Origin: Knufia peltigerae
Taxonomy: Eukaryota > Ascomycota > Eurotiomycetes > Chaetothyriales > Trichomeriaceae
Assembly: GCA_030247855.1 (NCBI GenBank)
Contig: JAPDRN010000083.1
Coordinates: forward strand, 62,001 to 126,000
Reading direction: 5' to 3'
DNA length: 64,000 bases
The position numbers and the translations under genes are program-made. Under the pieces are notes generated by a model. That model saw nothing but the letters and a program-made list of their open reading frames with translations. It had not been told where the DNA came from and did not search any database. How positions within the stretch are numbered: the first letter of the stretch is position 1; every line of letters starts with the position of its first letter. This document shows positions 21,354-32,636 of this stretch, piece by piece.

Positions 21354-23041
21354 TTACGCGATTTGTTCAAGATTCTCGGCCTCTATGGCGATGACTCTTG
21401 GTTTTCTCTTGGTTTTATACGCGTGAAACCACGAGCCTTGGAAGAGTTCGTCGATTTCTTCAACACTTAGACCAGACGTCTCCGGAACCAGCAGGAAAAC
21501 GTAGCAGATGGCTATGAAGCACCATCCAGCGAAAAACAAGAAAGCTCCCCAATTGTGAGTAGAGGAAAGCAGAGACGGCACTGCAAAATTCATGGCGAAG
21601 AAGAAAAGCCAGTGGAAGCACTGGGATAGCGCACCACCGAACGACCGGATCCGATTCGGCCACAATTCTCCTCCAAAAAGATATGGAAGGACAAACAGAC
21701 CTGACAAAAAGTGCATGTGTCAGTCTTTGGCTCCGTCTAGTACTTGCCACCGCGGGAGACTTACCAACAGCATATCCAAATGCGTGAAGAAATATCCAGG
21801 CCAGCGCACCTTGAGAAGACGCATCGCTCGCAGTCCCCTCCTGCTTGTATTTGAGATACACACCGAGGTATATGTCAGAAACCATCTGCAGCCCAGCTCC
21901 CACATATAAAGAACCACGCCGACCCAAGGCATCGACGAAGAAGAAGGAAGCTATTAGTGTGAAGAATAGCTTTGACAGGCTGTACATCCCGGTGAGGAAT
22001 AGGCTGTGGGAAGTTCCTCCAGCTTTGCCCAGTAATCTGAGGACAGGGACGAAATATGATGTGACAGAGTTTGCTCCGGACAACTGGGCCAAGGCATACG
22101 AGACCAGTGTCTGCTGGACTCGGCGAAGGTTTGCAGGAACCGTGAAAGTTTCTCGCAGCACCCCAAGGAAATGTGAACGACTGCCGCCGAAGGCTTCGGT
22201 CTCCTTTTGAATGGCTTCGTGGATCTCCCCCAATTCTACTCGCAGTCGGGGGTGGTCCTCAGGCAAACCGCGAATCTTGACCAAAGTCGCAATGGCTTCG
22301 TCGTGTCGGCCAGCCAGCCACAGCCATCTCGGAGACTCGGTGAGGAAAAAGCTCCCGAATATCAGGATCGCAAAAAACACACAGGGTGAGAACCATACGA
22401 TCTGATATTGCAGGCGACTCTCGCCAACGTGTATGTAGACTCCATACACGCAGAAGACCGCGCATACCGATGATACAGTCATAGCAACACTGAACCAGAC
22501 GGCGAGCAACCCACGAATTTCCGCAGGAGCAATTTCCACAATCGACATGGTGCCCGTAACCGTGAGTGGACCAATGCCCAGCCCTGATATCACTCGGGCG
22601 GCATATAGTCCTGTCAGCCCTGGCGCCGAGGTAGCCACAAGCTGGCCAATGATCCAGATCGTTATGTACAGACGCCACGACCATAGACGTCCGATGCGAT
22701 CATTAATGAAGAATGACAGCAGGGCGCCAACACCGGCACCAAGGTAAACGATCGAAACGAAGTATCGCAATTGGCCTGCGTCGGAGTTGCTGAAACCAAA
22801 TTGACGCTGAAATCCTGGAAGGGTGGGAACAACTGACGAAGAGCCTTGGTCCCAGGCTACAATTGACATCAGCGTTGACCAGATACCGGAGACTCGACTT
22901 ACTGAGCGGCATAGAAGCTGTCGCATAGAGTGCCGTGGACAATAGCAAATGCTTGTTGAATATCACCTCTCGAGGTGTGGCTTTGATGACCCCGGCATAC
23001 TTTGCCAACGTCGAGTCGGTGATTATCTGCTTCAAAGCCAT
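21354..23041 (-). CDS. MFS transporter, sugar porter family
   Basis: Proton-coupled plasma-membrane carrier of the sugar porter family. Exons are 23041-22903, 22856-21765 and 21700-21354, 525 residues. Family marks: WDQGSSSVVPTLPGF at TM1, NDRIGRLWSW after TM2, LTESPRWLWLAGRHDEA after TM6, VDALGRRGS in the second half, and VPETSGLSVEEIDELF after TM12. Twelve TM segments are expected. The substrate is not readable; sugar, polyol, quinate and amino-acid-derivative carriers all share these motifs. The start could be 23053 (two Met codons upstream in frame). It is divergent from the FAD oxidase across 532 bp, suggesting joint induction by the block A regulator. Confidence 0.9.
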
Positions 23042-23337
23042 TGTAGTACGCATACAAGTGAGAATCACAGGCTGTGTTGCTCTCGGGGGGAGATTTCGAA
23101 GTTTATGCTTCTTCGCCTTCATGACTACAAACTGTGTTATCTATCGACCAGCACCGGTACCCATCCATTTCCAGTCCCTACAGACCCCCGCAGTCTGCTA
23201 TCTTCACAACTGATATCCGTCCGATTTGCCGTCAGGAAGATCCCGACCATGAACCAATCGAGAGCTGGCGCAAGACACGAAACGAGGAAATATATCTAAG
23301 AACTGTCGTGCATTTGCACTTTCATTCACACGCTACC

Positions 23338-23424
23338 CGGAAGAATAAGAGCTGCCAATAAGCAATGAGCTGCTTCTGGGCGAGGCTGCCCCTCCCAGTC
23401 GGAAGAATACGAGCCACCAATAGG
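23338..23424. promoter_or_regulatory. Imperfect 25-bp direct repeat in a divergent promoter
   Basis: Copies at 23338-23362 and 23400-23424 agree at 21 of 25 positions. Both start with CGGAAGAATA, then share GAGC and CCAATA. The period is 62 bp. CGG triplets are typical Zn2Cys6 half-sites and CCAAT is a HAP-complex core. The repeat lies between the transporter and oxidase, making it a candidate operator for the block A regulator. Confidence 0.5.
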
Positions 23425-23573
23425 ATGTCGTTGGTCGATAAAGATACCCCGGTCACCCTTGCTGCGGCCTTGCATAGCGTTCCAGATAATCAGGCAATAT
23501 ATGTTGGCTCTCCCTGTTCAGAGCAATCCCGTATTGTGAGGTCGTCACATTGCTCTGTGCTTGATGCCCCGTC

Positions 23574-25131
23574 ATGGCGACCGTCTCAAAAGAATCTCCT
23601 ATTGTAATTATAGGAGCAGGTGTGTTTGGCTTGACCACGGCTATCCACCTTGCCAGACGAGGTTACAGCAAAGTACAAGTGTTGGACAAGCAGCCATACA
23701 GACAAACTCTCTACGCTTATGAATCAGGTTGTGATGCAGCATCAGCAGGTGGGATCAACCTCTGTGGTCAGGCCATTGCGATAAAACTGACCACAAGTAG
23801 ATATAAACAAGATCTTACGAGCTCCGTACGGAGAGGAAATAGAATATCAGAATCTTGCTCTCGATTCAATTTCCCAGTTTAAGAAATGGAATGAAGAGAT
23901 CAAAAGTGGACAGACACTTCCTCCTGGGTTCTCAAGAGCCGACGTAATATATCGCAACAATGGCAACCTGACCGTCAACGACACACCGGAACTCACACAG
24001 TTCGACATTGCTACGATGAAGAACTTCGCAGCGGTTGGACTCGGAGGAACGCAGATTGTTCTTACCAATCCAGACGATGTCAAACGAGCAGAGGCTGGAG
24101 GATTTGCATTTGCTGTCAACCCTTTCCGACGGAAGCCTGAGCAGAACTACGGCATCCTCGATACCTGGGGCGGCATGGTACACGCCGACCGTGCTTGTCG
24201 GGTTGCTCTCTACAAAGCAGAGCAGTTGGGAGTCGAGTTGGTGCTAGGAGGGCGCACAGGAACTTTCTCTAGATTCCTTCGCGATCCCCATACTCAAAAA
24301 GTCGTGGGAGTGCAAACAGACGATGGTGTTTCTCACCGAGCCGATCTGACAATCATGGCCTGCGGCGGATGGACACCATCCCTCATTCCCGAACTGGATG
24401 GATTATGCGAGACAACGAGCGGAAGTGTCAGTATCTTCCAGCTCCCGAAAGGAAACAAAACGCTGTGGGACCGGTTCGCACCTGAGAATTTCCCAACATG
24501 GAAGTGAGTTACCATGGACGATTAGGTGTTGAGCATGTGCGATCTCTGACTGTCAACCAGATACAAGATCCGAGATGGAGCGGCAGGGGGGCTCTACGGG
24601 TTCGCGCGAGACTCACAGGGCAGAGTCAAGATTGGCTATCGTGGAACAAAGTATACCAACCCGCAGATCCAGCCAGATGGCGGTGTGAGAAGTGTCCCAA
24701 TCACTCGTTGGACACGAGAGTCGACTCGACAACTACCCGGGCAAGCCGCAAAGGTGATCCGGGGGTTCCTTGAGCAATATCTACCCGAGCTCTTGCCATG
24801 TCCAGTCATGACACGACTGTGCTGGTATACAGACTCCTTTGACAATCATTTTGTCATCGACTTTGTGCCGGGTATGGATGGAGTGATGGTTGCAACAGGA
24901 GGGAGTGGACATGGCTTCAAATTCCTGCCAAACCTGGGCAAGTACGTGGTTGACAGGATAGAAGGGAAGCAGGATGACAAGGGTTTTTTGGAACGTTGGA
25001 AATGGCGTAGTCTGAAGGCTGGAGAAAAGGCGTTTAACAATATCATGGAGGGAACCCGAAGCAACAGAGCCTTGCAAAGACAGCCTCTTACGATGGAGGA
25101 TAGTCTGAAGATGCAAAGAAGCTCCTTGTGA
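23574..25131 (+). CDS. FAD-dependent amine/amino-acid oxidase (sarcosine or fructosyl amine oxidase family)
   Basis: Oxidises a secondary amine or N-substituted amino acid (sarcosine, pipecolate, fructosyl amino acid type) with hydrogen peroxide release. Exons are 23574-23748, 23801-24503 and 24561-25131, 482 residues. The dinucleotide-binding site is IVIIGAGVFGLTTAIHLARRGY, followed by LDKQPYRQT. YGILDTWGGMVHADR, ADLTIMACGGWTP and GYRGTKYTNP follow. Near the C terminus, LCWYTDSFDNHFVIDFVPG contains the Cys that in this family holds FAD covalently, and GGSGHGFKFLPNLGKYV closes the FAD fold. It ends in SSL, at best a weak PTS1. It is divergent from the MFS carrier and probably co-regulated with it. 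The exact substrate is unresolved. Confidence 0.88.
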
Positions 25132-26028
25132 GGCCTTGACATATCACCACACGGCGGGGATCAGCTGCATTCCACGGCATAGAGAATATTTATTCACCGA
25201 CGCCGATGCTACCAGAGCAACAGGCGATATTGCTTGAATGTTGTCCATGATCCTTGGATGATTGGGATGGTGACTCATCGATGATCCGAATACGAGTGGA
25301 TTTCGTCTAAGATGAATCAGTGAATTAAATGATGATCTCCTGGGCGAGTGGGCACCTTCAAGGGGCTCCTCGTATATTGATGAACACAGTAAGTACTTAT
25401 GTCCGTACTGTAGAGTGTTGAAAAGGCCCCCCCGGAGAAAAGAAATCCACGCCCCGAGTGACTTACGGGGGGGGGGCCTTTTTGCTTTCTAAGCATCAAT
25501 CCCCAGACTCGGCACCATCTTCTTCCCTACGCCGAGTTGCCCCGACCACACAAAAACACCAAAACCCAGACAAAGGCCCATTGGTTCGTATAGCAAGCCA
25601 CCGCAACGAGGAGCACACGGTAGTGTTGACACGTTCTGTCCCCGTTCGCCAAACATTTCGCCTGATTTAGCCCCGAAGTTCATGAACCTTTCAAGGGTTC
25701 ACGGAGCAACTTTCGTCCTCGCTCACTAGCTCGTTTTCGTATTTGCAGCAAAACTCAATCCGATCGCGCGAACAGGCTCCCGTTTCTCTTTTGTTTTCCT
25801 ACCAATCTCATGACATCAAGATTATCATTAGGTGAATATATAAGACGGAGCTGAAAAAAACAGGGTCGGTCAGTCAGGCAGGCGGCTCGGCGAGTTGGGA
25901 ACTTACTATATTGTTGTGTTCATTACTTTGTTTGGTGTGTGACATTTGGTTCTCCGTACAGCAGCAATAACAACAGTAGAAGTTACTCTGTGTAAACTTC
26001 TTTTGACAACAAGTGCAGGAACGTACTT
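25132..26028. other. Intergenic with a G/C-tract inverted repeat
   Basis: About 900 bp between block A and block B. Apart from the inverted repeat at 25421-25482 and a CT-rich leader near 25720-25800, nothing was identified. Confidence 0.6.
25421..25482. repeat. 13-bp perfect inverted repeat (potential hairpin)
   Basis: AAAAGGCCCCCCC at 25421-25433 pairs with GGGGGGGCCTTTT at 25470-25482, with a 36-nt loop. The stem is extended on one side by extra G residues. It may fold in RNA or single-stranded DNA; the purine/pyrimidine tracts are also prone to slippage. Confidence 0.75.
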
Positions 26029-28051
26029 ATGGGCTCACCCGAGATTCGAGGCGGCGGGAAAGACTCGACGACAATGCAGCCCGAAAACATCTCGGCGGCG
26101 GCGACGACGACGACGACTCCTCCTCCCAAGGACGAAACGCTTCCCAACGGCAAATCTTCAGCTGCTGCTGCCCACCGGTCATCGTCACCATCAACCTCTT
26201 CCTTGTCGTCGTCACTCAAAGGCGACGAAAAGGGTGTCCAGACTCTGTACGAAAAGGATGGGACCCTGGCCACGACAGACTCTTCCGAGAAGGACGAAGA
26301 AGGCCAACCCGTGCCAGTGTCTGGTGGCGGCGACGCCGAGGATGGAGAAAACTACCCGCACGGACTCAAGCTCATCACCCTCATCATCGCCCTGTGTTTG
26401 GCCGTCTTCCTCGTCGCCCTGGACCAGACCATCATCGCCACGGCCATCCCCAAAATCACAGACCGTTTCCACAGCGTCGACGACATAGGCTGGTACGGCA
26501 GTGCTTATTTCCTGACGAGCACCGCCCTGCAACCCAGTTTCGGTCGAATATACAAGGTCTTTCAGATCAAATGGGTTTTCCTTTCCGCCATTGGTGTCTT
26601 CGAGGTGGGATCTTTGATATGTGCCGTGGCCCCTTCGAGTACCGCCCTGATCGTCGGGAGGGCCGTCGCTGGCATCGGGGTCGGTGGTATCTTTTCCGGT
26701 TCCTTGGTCATTATTGCTCACTCAGGCAAGTTTGATTCAATATCCCGTCGCTTCGTGATTCAACATTGCTGACACATTACTCTCCTGAGTCTTACAGTCC
26801 CGCTGATACGTAGACCTTTGGTGTTTGGCACATTCGGTGCGATGTGGGGGCTCGCCAGTGTCGCTGGACCTTTGTTGGGAGGCGTCTTTACGGACAAGGT
26901 CTCATGGAGATGGTGCTTCTACATCAAGTGAGAGAGCCCTTGCGATTGCTCACCAAGCGACACTTATTTGTTCGCAACGCGTAACTGACACTACGGATAG
27001 CCTCCCGATCGGTGCCTTTTCAGTCGTGGTCGTCCTCTTCGTCCTCCATGTCCCTCAAGATCCAAGACTCTCCGAGAAGCCCATCCTGAAACGAATCCTC
27101 GAGTTGGACCTCATGGGTGCCGCGATCCTCATCCCCGCCATCATCTGTCTGCTCCTGGCGGTCCAATGGGGCGGCTCAACGTACGCGTGGGACAATTCTC
27201 GCATCATCGGCCTTTTCGTCGGTGCGGGACTCTTGTTGATTCTGTTTTCCATCTCGCAGTGGTACCTGGGCGAGGCGGCCACCATCCCTCCGCGCCTGTT
27301 GAAACAGCGTACCTTGATGGCCGCGTGTGGGTTCGTCTTCTTTTTCGGCGCCGGCATCTTCGTCCTGATGTACTACCTGCCTCTCTACCTCCAGAGCGTC
27401 AAGGGGTCATCACCTACCAAGTCCGGCATCCAAATCCTACCTCTGATGTTGTCGACCGTCCTCACCTCGATCCTGGGCGGTATCATGGTGACGATCTTGG
27501 GGTATTACACACCGATCCTGATCGCCGCCAGTGCCCTCATGACCGTGGGGTACGGATTGATCTCCACTTGGACCGTCGACTCTCCCTTCCGAGAGTGGTT
27601 CGGCTACCAGATCTGTGCCGGTCTCGGTGCTGGATTCGGCTTCAACTTGCCTCTCGTCGCCGTCCAGACGGCCCTGCCGATGAAGGACATCCCTCAGGGT
27701 ACGGTTCTACTAATGTTCTGTCAGTCGCTGGGTGGCGCGTTGTTCATCGCCGTCGGACAGTCGGTCTTTTCCAACGGTCTCGTCGAGGGCGTGGCGAAGT
27801 ACGCTCCGGATCTCGACCCACAGCTGCTCATCAATACCGGAGCCACCGCGATCCGGGGCGTGCTGGCCAAGAACGGGATGGAGGGCCAACTTCACCAGGC
27901 CATCGAGGCTTACGTGTACGCGTTGAAGGATTGTTACCGGGTGTCCATCGCCGTGGCGGGCATGTCCTTTTTCGCCGCCTGTTTCTTGGAGTGGAAGAAT
28001 GTGAAGAAGGCGAAACAGCCTGGTGTCGAGGCCATGCCGGCAATGGGATGA
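26029..28051 (+). CDS. MFS drug/toxin exporter, DHA2 (14-TM) type
   Basis: Probable proton antiporter exporting small molecules across the plasma membrane. Exons 26029-26725, 26798-26927 and 27001-28051 give 625 residues. The first 110 residues are hydrophilic (Ser/Thr/Pro and acidic runs). TM1 begins with LITLIIALCLAVFLVALDQTIIATAIPKI, the DHA2 opening motif, then DIGWYGSAYFL. Antiporter motif C is recognisable in GLASVAGPLLGGVFTD, followed by WRWCFYINLPIG. The last two TM helices and an Ala/Pro tail complete the 14-TM pattern. Intron 1 uses a GC donor (TCAG/GCAAGT) with a normal AG acceptor. As the left member of block B it may export the product or toxic intermediates of the flanking enzymes. 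Confidence 0.92.
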
Positions 28052-29021
28052 CAGGCCTACCTGCAACGAGCTCAAAATCGGGGTTTGTTTTTGGATGACT
28101 GAACTCCCAACTCTTCGCGTATTTGATGTCTAGATAGACTTGCTGTACAAAAAGACATTCTGATTCTCAATTCTCGTCCTGAATACCATGAACTTGCGGG
28201 GAGACACTATGGGGCCGCCGCGCCATTGTGTTGCGGTGACAAGGAGTGTGTGCCTGGAATCCACGGGGTGAGCTCTCGCAGGTGTTCAGCAGGTCAGCAG
28301 ATTTTTGTCTCGTGATCGCAGCCATTGCTTCTCCAAGGCTGCGTTCCCAGCAACACCTTCCCCCTCCATGCCTACCTCTCAGTCCCAGGTCCCTTCCCGG
28401 GCCTACCTCATAACCCAAGGTCATGGGAGAGCCCGTGAAAAGATCCCCCCCCAATGGAGGTATCGATGTTCAACGATAAAAGTCTGAATCGGTGTGGGCG
28501 GACAAATGCAAGTCGAGCCGGAATTTGCAGATGCGGACGGGGATGTCGACAGCCTGGCACGCAGCGAGGCTGAGCCTCTCAAATCACGTGGCCGGACCGT
28601 GAACAACGAAGGACTCCGGATGGTAAGAAATCCCCGTGCGTGGTCTACCGGGAGAGTACCGACCCCGAAGCTCTCGCCCGTTCAGGGCTTCTACGCCTAC
28701 GGCTTGTCGTGGTCGAGTGACCGATGAAGTCTCTCCCGCAGGAGACTCTGGGGCCCCGAGTTCCGGGTGACATCGTACTCGAGTGGCCCATCCCATCGGG
28801 ATACCGGCTTGCCCATGGGAGCCGGACTCGGCAAAGTGTCGGCCACGGCGAGCGTGAGCTCACGGAAGCATGTGCGTGCCCACTGCAAACAGACAAGGGT
28901 ACATTGGTACTTGATAAGACCCGACGGTTGGCCTTTGTCGTCGCTCTGAGACGGACATCCTCTCACCATTGACCACCCCCCTGCTCGTCATTCTTCTCAA
29001 CCGACCCTGGGCGCTCTCGAC
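28052..29021. other. Intergenic, SDR promoter region
   Basis: GC-rich 970 bp with open frames on both strands that overlap and resemble nothing. CGGGGT occurs at 28264 and its complement at 28672, the same hexamer as in other block B promoters. Confidence 0.5.
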
Positions 29022-30009
29022 ATGTTACCAAACGTAAGTGGCTGACACCGATGGAAGACTCTCCCCCGCCTCCCCCCCCCCCCCTTCTCCCCCTCCCCTC
29101 TCCCTGGCGGTAAAGGATCAAGTCCATCTCTGACGGGGTCGGGCTCGACAGTTTTCGCTCAGAGGCCGGACGGCGGTCGTCACCGGAGGTGTGGGCGGGA
29201 TGGGAACCAGCTTCACGAGGGCGCTGGTCGACCACGGCGCCAACGTGGCCGTGTTCGACCTGAGGATGCCCGAGGGGGAGTTGCTGGAGGCGGCAAAGGC
29301 CAAATCTGTCAAGGTCCGGGGTTACATGTGAGTGCGAATGCCGCGGGATGTGACGTTTTCCAACAAACCCCCGTTTCCAAACAGCGTCGATGTCACGTCC
29401 ATGGAGTCCCTCACGAATGCGTACACCCGGGTGGAAAAGGACTTTGACGGCAAACTGGACATTTTTGTGGGCGCCGCCGGCATCAGTCATGTCGTCGATT
29501 TTCTCGACGTCGACTGGGAGTCACACCTCAAGGTCATCACGGTCAACCAGATGGGTCTGTACCACAGTGCTCAGCTGGCCGGCCGGCTGATGATCAAGAG
29601 CTGCACCAAGCACGGCAGTATGATTCTGATCGGCAGCGCCTCCGCGACCAACGCCCCACGATCGGTCAACACGTCGGCGTACAACTCGACAAAGGGGGCC
29701 GTTGTGGCCATGACCATGGCCATCGCCAAGGAGATGGGGGTTCACGTATGTCCGAGTTACACAAAGTGTAGTCTACTTCTGATCCAGATCTAGGGCATTC
29801 GTGTCAATTCCGTGTCACCCGGCTATTGTATCACGCCTCTGACCCGAGAATACCACCAACTACATGAGGCTTGGGCCAAGGAGAGTATGTTGGGTTTCGT
29901 GCCGGACGGCGATGACATCGCTGGGACGTGTATCTTCCTCGCTGGTGACGCGAGCCGGGCCATCAACGCATTCGATCTCGTCATCGACGGCGGCGCGACC
30001 AAGTGGTAG
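29022..30009 (+). CDS. Short-chain dehydrogenase/reductase
   Basis: NAD(P)H-dependent oxidoreductase of the classical SDR family. Exons 29022-29033, 29152-29327, 29385-29745 and 29794-30009 give 254 residues, typical length. The cofactor site is TAVVTGGVGGMGTSFTRAL. VDVTS marks the adenine-ring pocket and VGAAGISH replaces the usual NNAG. The catalytic Ser is in LIGSASATN and the Tyr-Lys pair in SAYNSTKGAV. The end, FDLVIDGGATKW, is that of mannitol/sorbose/arabinitol-reductase-like and 3-oxoacyl-reductase-like SDRs. Exon 1 is only 12 nt (Met-Leu-Pro-Asn). Intron 1 contains a poly-C tract and a CGGGGT. It is convergent with the block B regulator; a redox step on an alcohol or ketone is expected. 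Confidence 0.9.
29063..29101. repeat. Poly-C tract in SDR intron 1
   Basis: A near-homopolymer C run with a few T interruptions between a 12-nt exon and the next acceptor. Likely length-variable between strains. Confidence 0.75.
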
Positions 30010-30138
30010 CCGAGTTGTTATTAAATAATTTCAATCGACTATGTGGAAGCTATTCCTTGTCCTCTTGCAGTGCCGCGGCACGTCCGCAACTTCCTTCAAT
30101 TTCTAAATGACTAGACTATTTCAAGTTTGTTCAGCACA

Positions 30139-31980
30139 CTACCAAGCGTGGACGGTTGAATCGTTGTCGTCATGACACCGTGCCGGCCCCCAAACAGGCC
30201 AACTTGAACCGGAATCGCCCAGTCGAAGTGAACCCAGTCTGCATCTTTGAGCAAATTGGCACATGATAGGGCTGAGAATATTTTGGGTCAGCCTGTCAAA
30301 GCTTGACATCGATGACTGTCGCTCAGGCGGTACGCAGAGAGGCATTAACGTACAGGCTGCCAGAGGTGAGGCAGATGCTGCATGATGCATTGGCCATCGG
30401 GTGAGGATTTCCAGTATCCTTACCTTCAGCTCGTCTTGGAGTGCTACCATGTCGTTTGTGTTGATGTGGTTGTCCCAGGCCGCATGTGGCCTGGTGGAAG
30501 GCGTGGCAAAAGCACAGGCGAGGACCAGATGCGCAAAAGTTGCCCAATTACTTTCCGCGACGGGTCTTTCCTTGACCGAGGAAAGGTGTGGTGGTAGGCG
30601 GATAAGAAGCTGCAAATACATCTTCTCATTCGTAAAGGTCCTCTCATCGTGGAGAGAGGTGTCACCAGAGAGGACGGCATCGTGCCCGAGAGATACAAGA
30701 AGCCTTGACACAAGGTACCAGGCGTATGAACTCTTATTTCCACACCCTTCCAGGGACTTCCATGGATCTTCGTTCTCCGAGGTGATCCGCACCGATGCGG
30801 CCTCCACCTCTGCAAACCAAAGGTCGTCGGTCACTGGAAGCAGGACCGGGTTGAGACGTCTGTCGACTCCGAAAGGTCTGCAGGACATGGTGGACAAGAC
30901 AGTGTCCAAGTCCCAGATCAGCCACCATGCTCGTCTTCTTTCCTCCATTTCCACCCAGTCCATGTTCTGCCTCCAGCGACGAGTAGGGTCAGCATCAATA
31001 TCGCAGACCCCGAGCTCTTGGGCAAACCTCACGCAGAACCCGGTACGAATCCACGCACTTGCAAAGTCGCCCGACGTGAGCGAATAGTACGACAGCATGA
31101 CACTGCCTTGTAGGGTCTCGAGGCTATACATACCACGGGCCTGAAGTTCAAAGTGCAGACGCTGTGCCTGCAGGGCGAAGTATCCCTCTTTGCCGACGAA
31201 GGATTGTCCACCAGTAAGCGCTGGCGGTGCGAACCTCACGGCCAACGCAAAGATACTGCACAAGAGGAACGCGCTATCCGAGTCGAGGGCAGATAAAGCG
31301 TGGTCGCCGTACATTAACCGCTCTTTGCATGTCTTTGTGAACCTTGGACGGTGCAAGATCGGCATCCAGGGTTGCACGTGGTCAAAGAAAATGTCGACGA
31401 GCTGGAGGGCCGAGGCATGCTCTATGAAAGTGGAGGCCTGGATTTTGGACAGACGCTCCAGGGCGGCATCTACACAACCAAGGTCGTCGGATGGAGGTTG
31501 CAGTGAAGCGACACTGAGCTCCAATGTCGAGCTGGGGACGTCTGCAAAGATGTCCTGCATGTACTCGGTCGAGGACAGTAGTTGCACATCGGGGATGCCC
31601 GAAAAGCCAGTGCTCGATGCGTTTTCGAGGACGATGCTTGGACTCGCAACCGCGCGGGTTAACTCGTTCTTCTTATCTGCATCATCCGCGGCGGCGGTGG
31701 AGGGCTTCTGGTCGAGCATCTCTATGAGGCGACTGATGTCCTGTACCACATGTTCGAGTTTGCGATGGTTGCTCGGGTTGCGTTGCAGCTTCTTCCGTTT
31801 GGTCGGGTACTCGCACGAAGATTGAGCACGACAGCAGCAACTGCAAGTCGGACGGGCTCGGTCACACTTTGTTTTGCGGCGATTGCAGGCGCTACACGCA
31901 CGTGTATTTACTGCTGGCGTAGGAGTCGCTGGGGAGAAGGCGACTTCACCGACCTCGCTGGATTGCATTTCCGTCTCCAT
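30139..31980 (-). CDS. Zn2Cys6 transcription factor of block B
   Basis: Probable pathway regulator. A single open frame encodes 613 residues. The zinc cluster lies at residues 29-56 with Cys 29, 32, 39, 46, 49 and 56 (ACSACNRRKTKCDRARPTC). A basic stretch (TKRKKLQRN) follows, then a short coiled coil (LEHVVQDISRLIEML). The fungal_trans domain covers about residues 200-480, with PWMPILHRPRF, ALDSDSAFLLCSIFALAVRF and RRRAWWLIWDLDTVLSTMSCRPFGVD. A possible intron near 30345 has a GTACGT donor, but splicing it would end the protein early, so I kept the unspliced frame; the last 60 residues are therefore less certain. The gene is convergent with the SDR and divergent from the monooxygenase, sharing a 656-bp promoter with it. 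Confidence 0.87.
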   Translation of the reverse strand: METEMQSSEVGEVAFSPATPTPAVNTRACSACNRRKTKCDRARPTCSCCCRAQSSCEYPTKRKKLQRNPSNHRKLEHVVQDISRLIEMLDQKPSTAAADDADKKNELTRAVASPSIVLENASSTGFSGIPDVQLLSSTEYMQDIFADVPSSTLELSVASLQPPSDDLGCVDAALERLSKIQASTFIEHASALQLVDIFFDHVQPWMPILHRPRFTKTCKERLMYGDHALSALDSDSAFLLCSIFALAVRFAPPALTGGQSFVGKEGYFALQAQRLHFELQARGMYSLETLQGSVMLSYYSLTSGDFASAWIRTGFCVRFAQELGVCDIDADPTRRWRQNMDWVEMEERRRAWWLIWDLDTVLSTMSCRPFGVDRRLNPVLLPVTDDLWFAEVEAASVRITSENEDPWKSLEGCGNKSSYAWYLVSRLLVSLGHDAVLSGDTSLHDERTFTNEKMYLQLLIRLPPHLSSVKERPVAESNWATFAHLVLACAFATPSTRPHAAWDNHINTNDMVALQDELKVRILEILTRWPMHHAASASPLAACTLMPLCVPPERQSSMSSFDRLTQNILSPIMCQFAQRCRLGSLRLGDSGSSWPVWGPARCHDDNDSTVHAW

Positions 31981-32636
31981 TTCTAGATCTGTTTGGGGCT
32001 CACAAAAGGTGCAGTTGCGAGATAAATGTCCCTCGACAGATTAATCACTCACTGAACAAACCATAAGTAAATTCGCCTGAAGTGTCAAGGCATCGTGACG
32101 AGAAAGAACCATGCACTATGGCAGGCCATGCTCTACTATGCGGAGTTCTTTGGAATAGTGTGTTTCGCCTAGTCTGGAAAGCCTGTGCACTGTGTACGTG
32201 GGCTTTGTGTTTATCCCACAAACGTCTGGTCGATAGAGCGTTAACGAGGCTGTGGAGGTTCAAGTCACAAGTCACAGCTTCCCCACAACGTCCGCAGCTG
32301 CTCCACTCCACTCACACTGTTTGGGGGTAGTTCAAGGCTCGTCTAACCCGATGTGGCAAATTAGTTTGCTTGATTCATAAACTGTAGTTCGACCCCTAGA
32401 CCGAAGCTATACTTGCTCTAACAATTGAGATGGCCCTGGTGACTGCGGCCATTACGGGGTCCGACTAATACCGGCCAGAGCTACGGCGCCGATCAACGCC
32501 GGGTCACCTGCGACGACCCTTATGGATCGGGTGTATAGGTCTACGTATAGCATGGCATCGTACATCAAGCATCCTTCCGCCACAGCCACAGCCACCGTGA
32601 CTCAAACGTCGAGCATGCGAGTATAGCACCGAAACA
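31981..32636. promoter_or_regulatory. Divergent promoter, block B regulator and monooxygenase
   Basis: No coding frame. It holds CGGGGTCCG (32455-32463, CGG and CCG separated by 3 nt) and CGGCGCCG (32484-32491). Both are inverted CGG/CCG pairs of the kind bound by dimeric Zn2Cys6 proteins. They lie 150-180 bp before the monooxygenase ATG. Binding is inference. Confidence 0.4.

Noticed and set aside
27166..28098. 310-codon plus-strand frame
   Set aside because: Overlaps the DHA2 exporter in another frame and is Arg/His-rich, as expected for an out-of-frame read.
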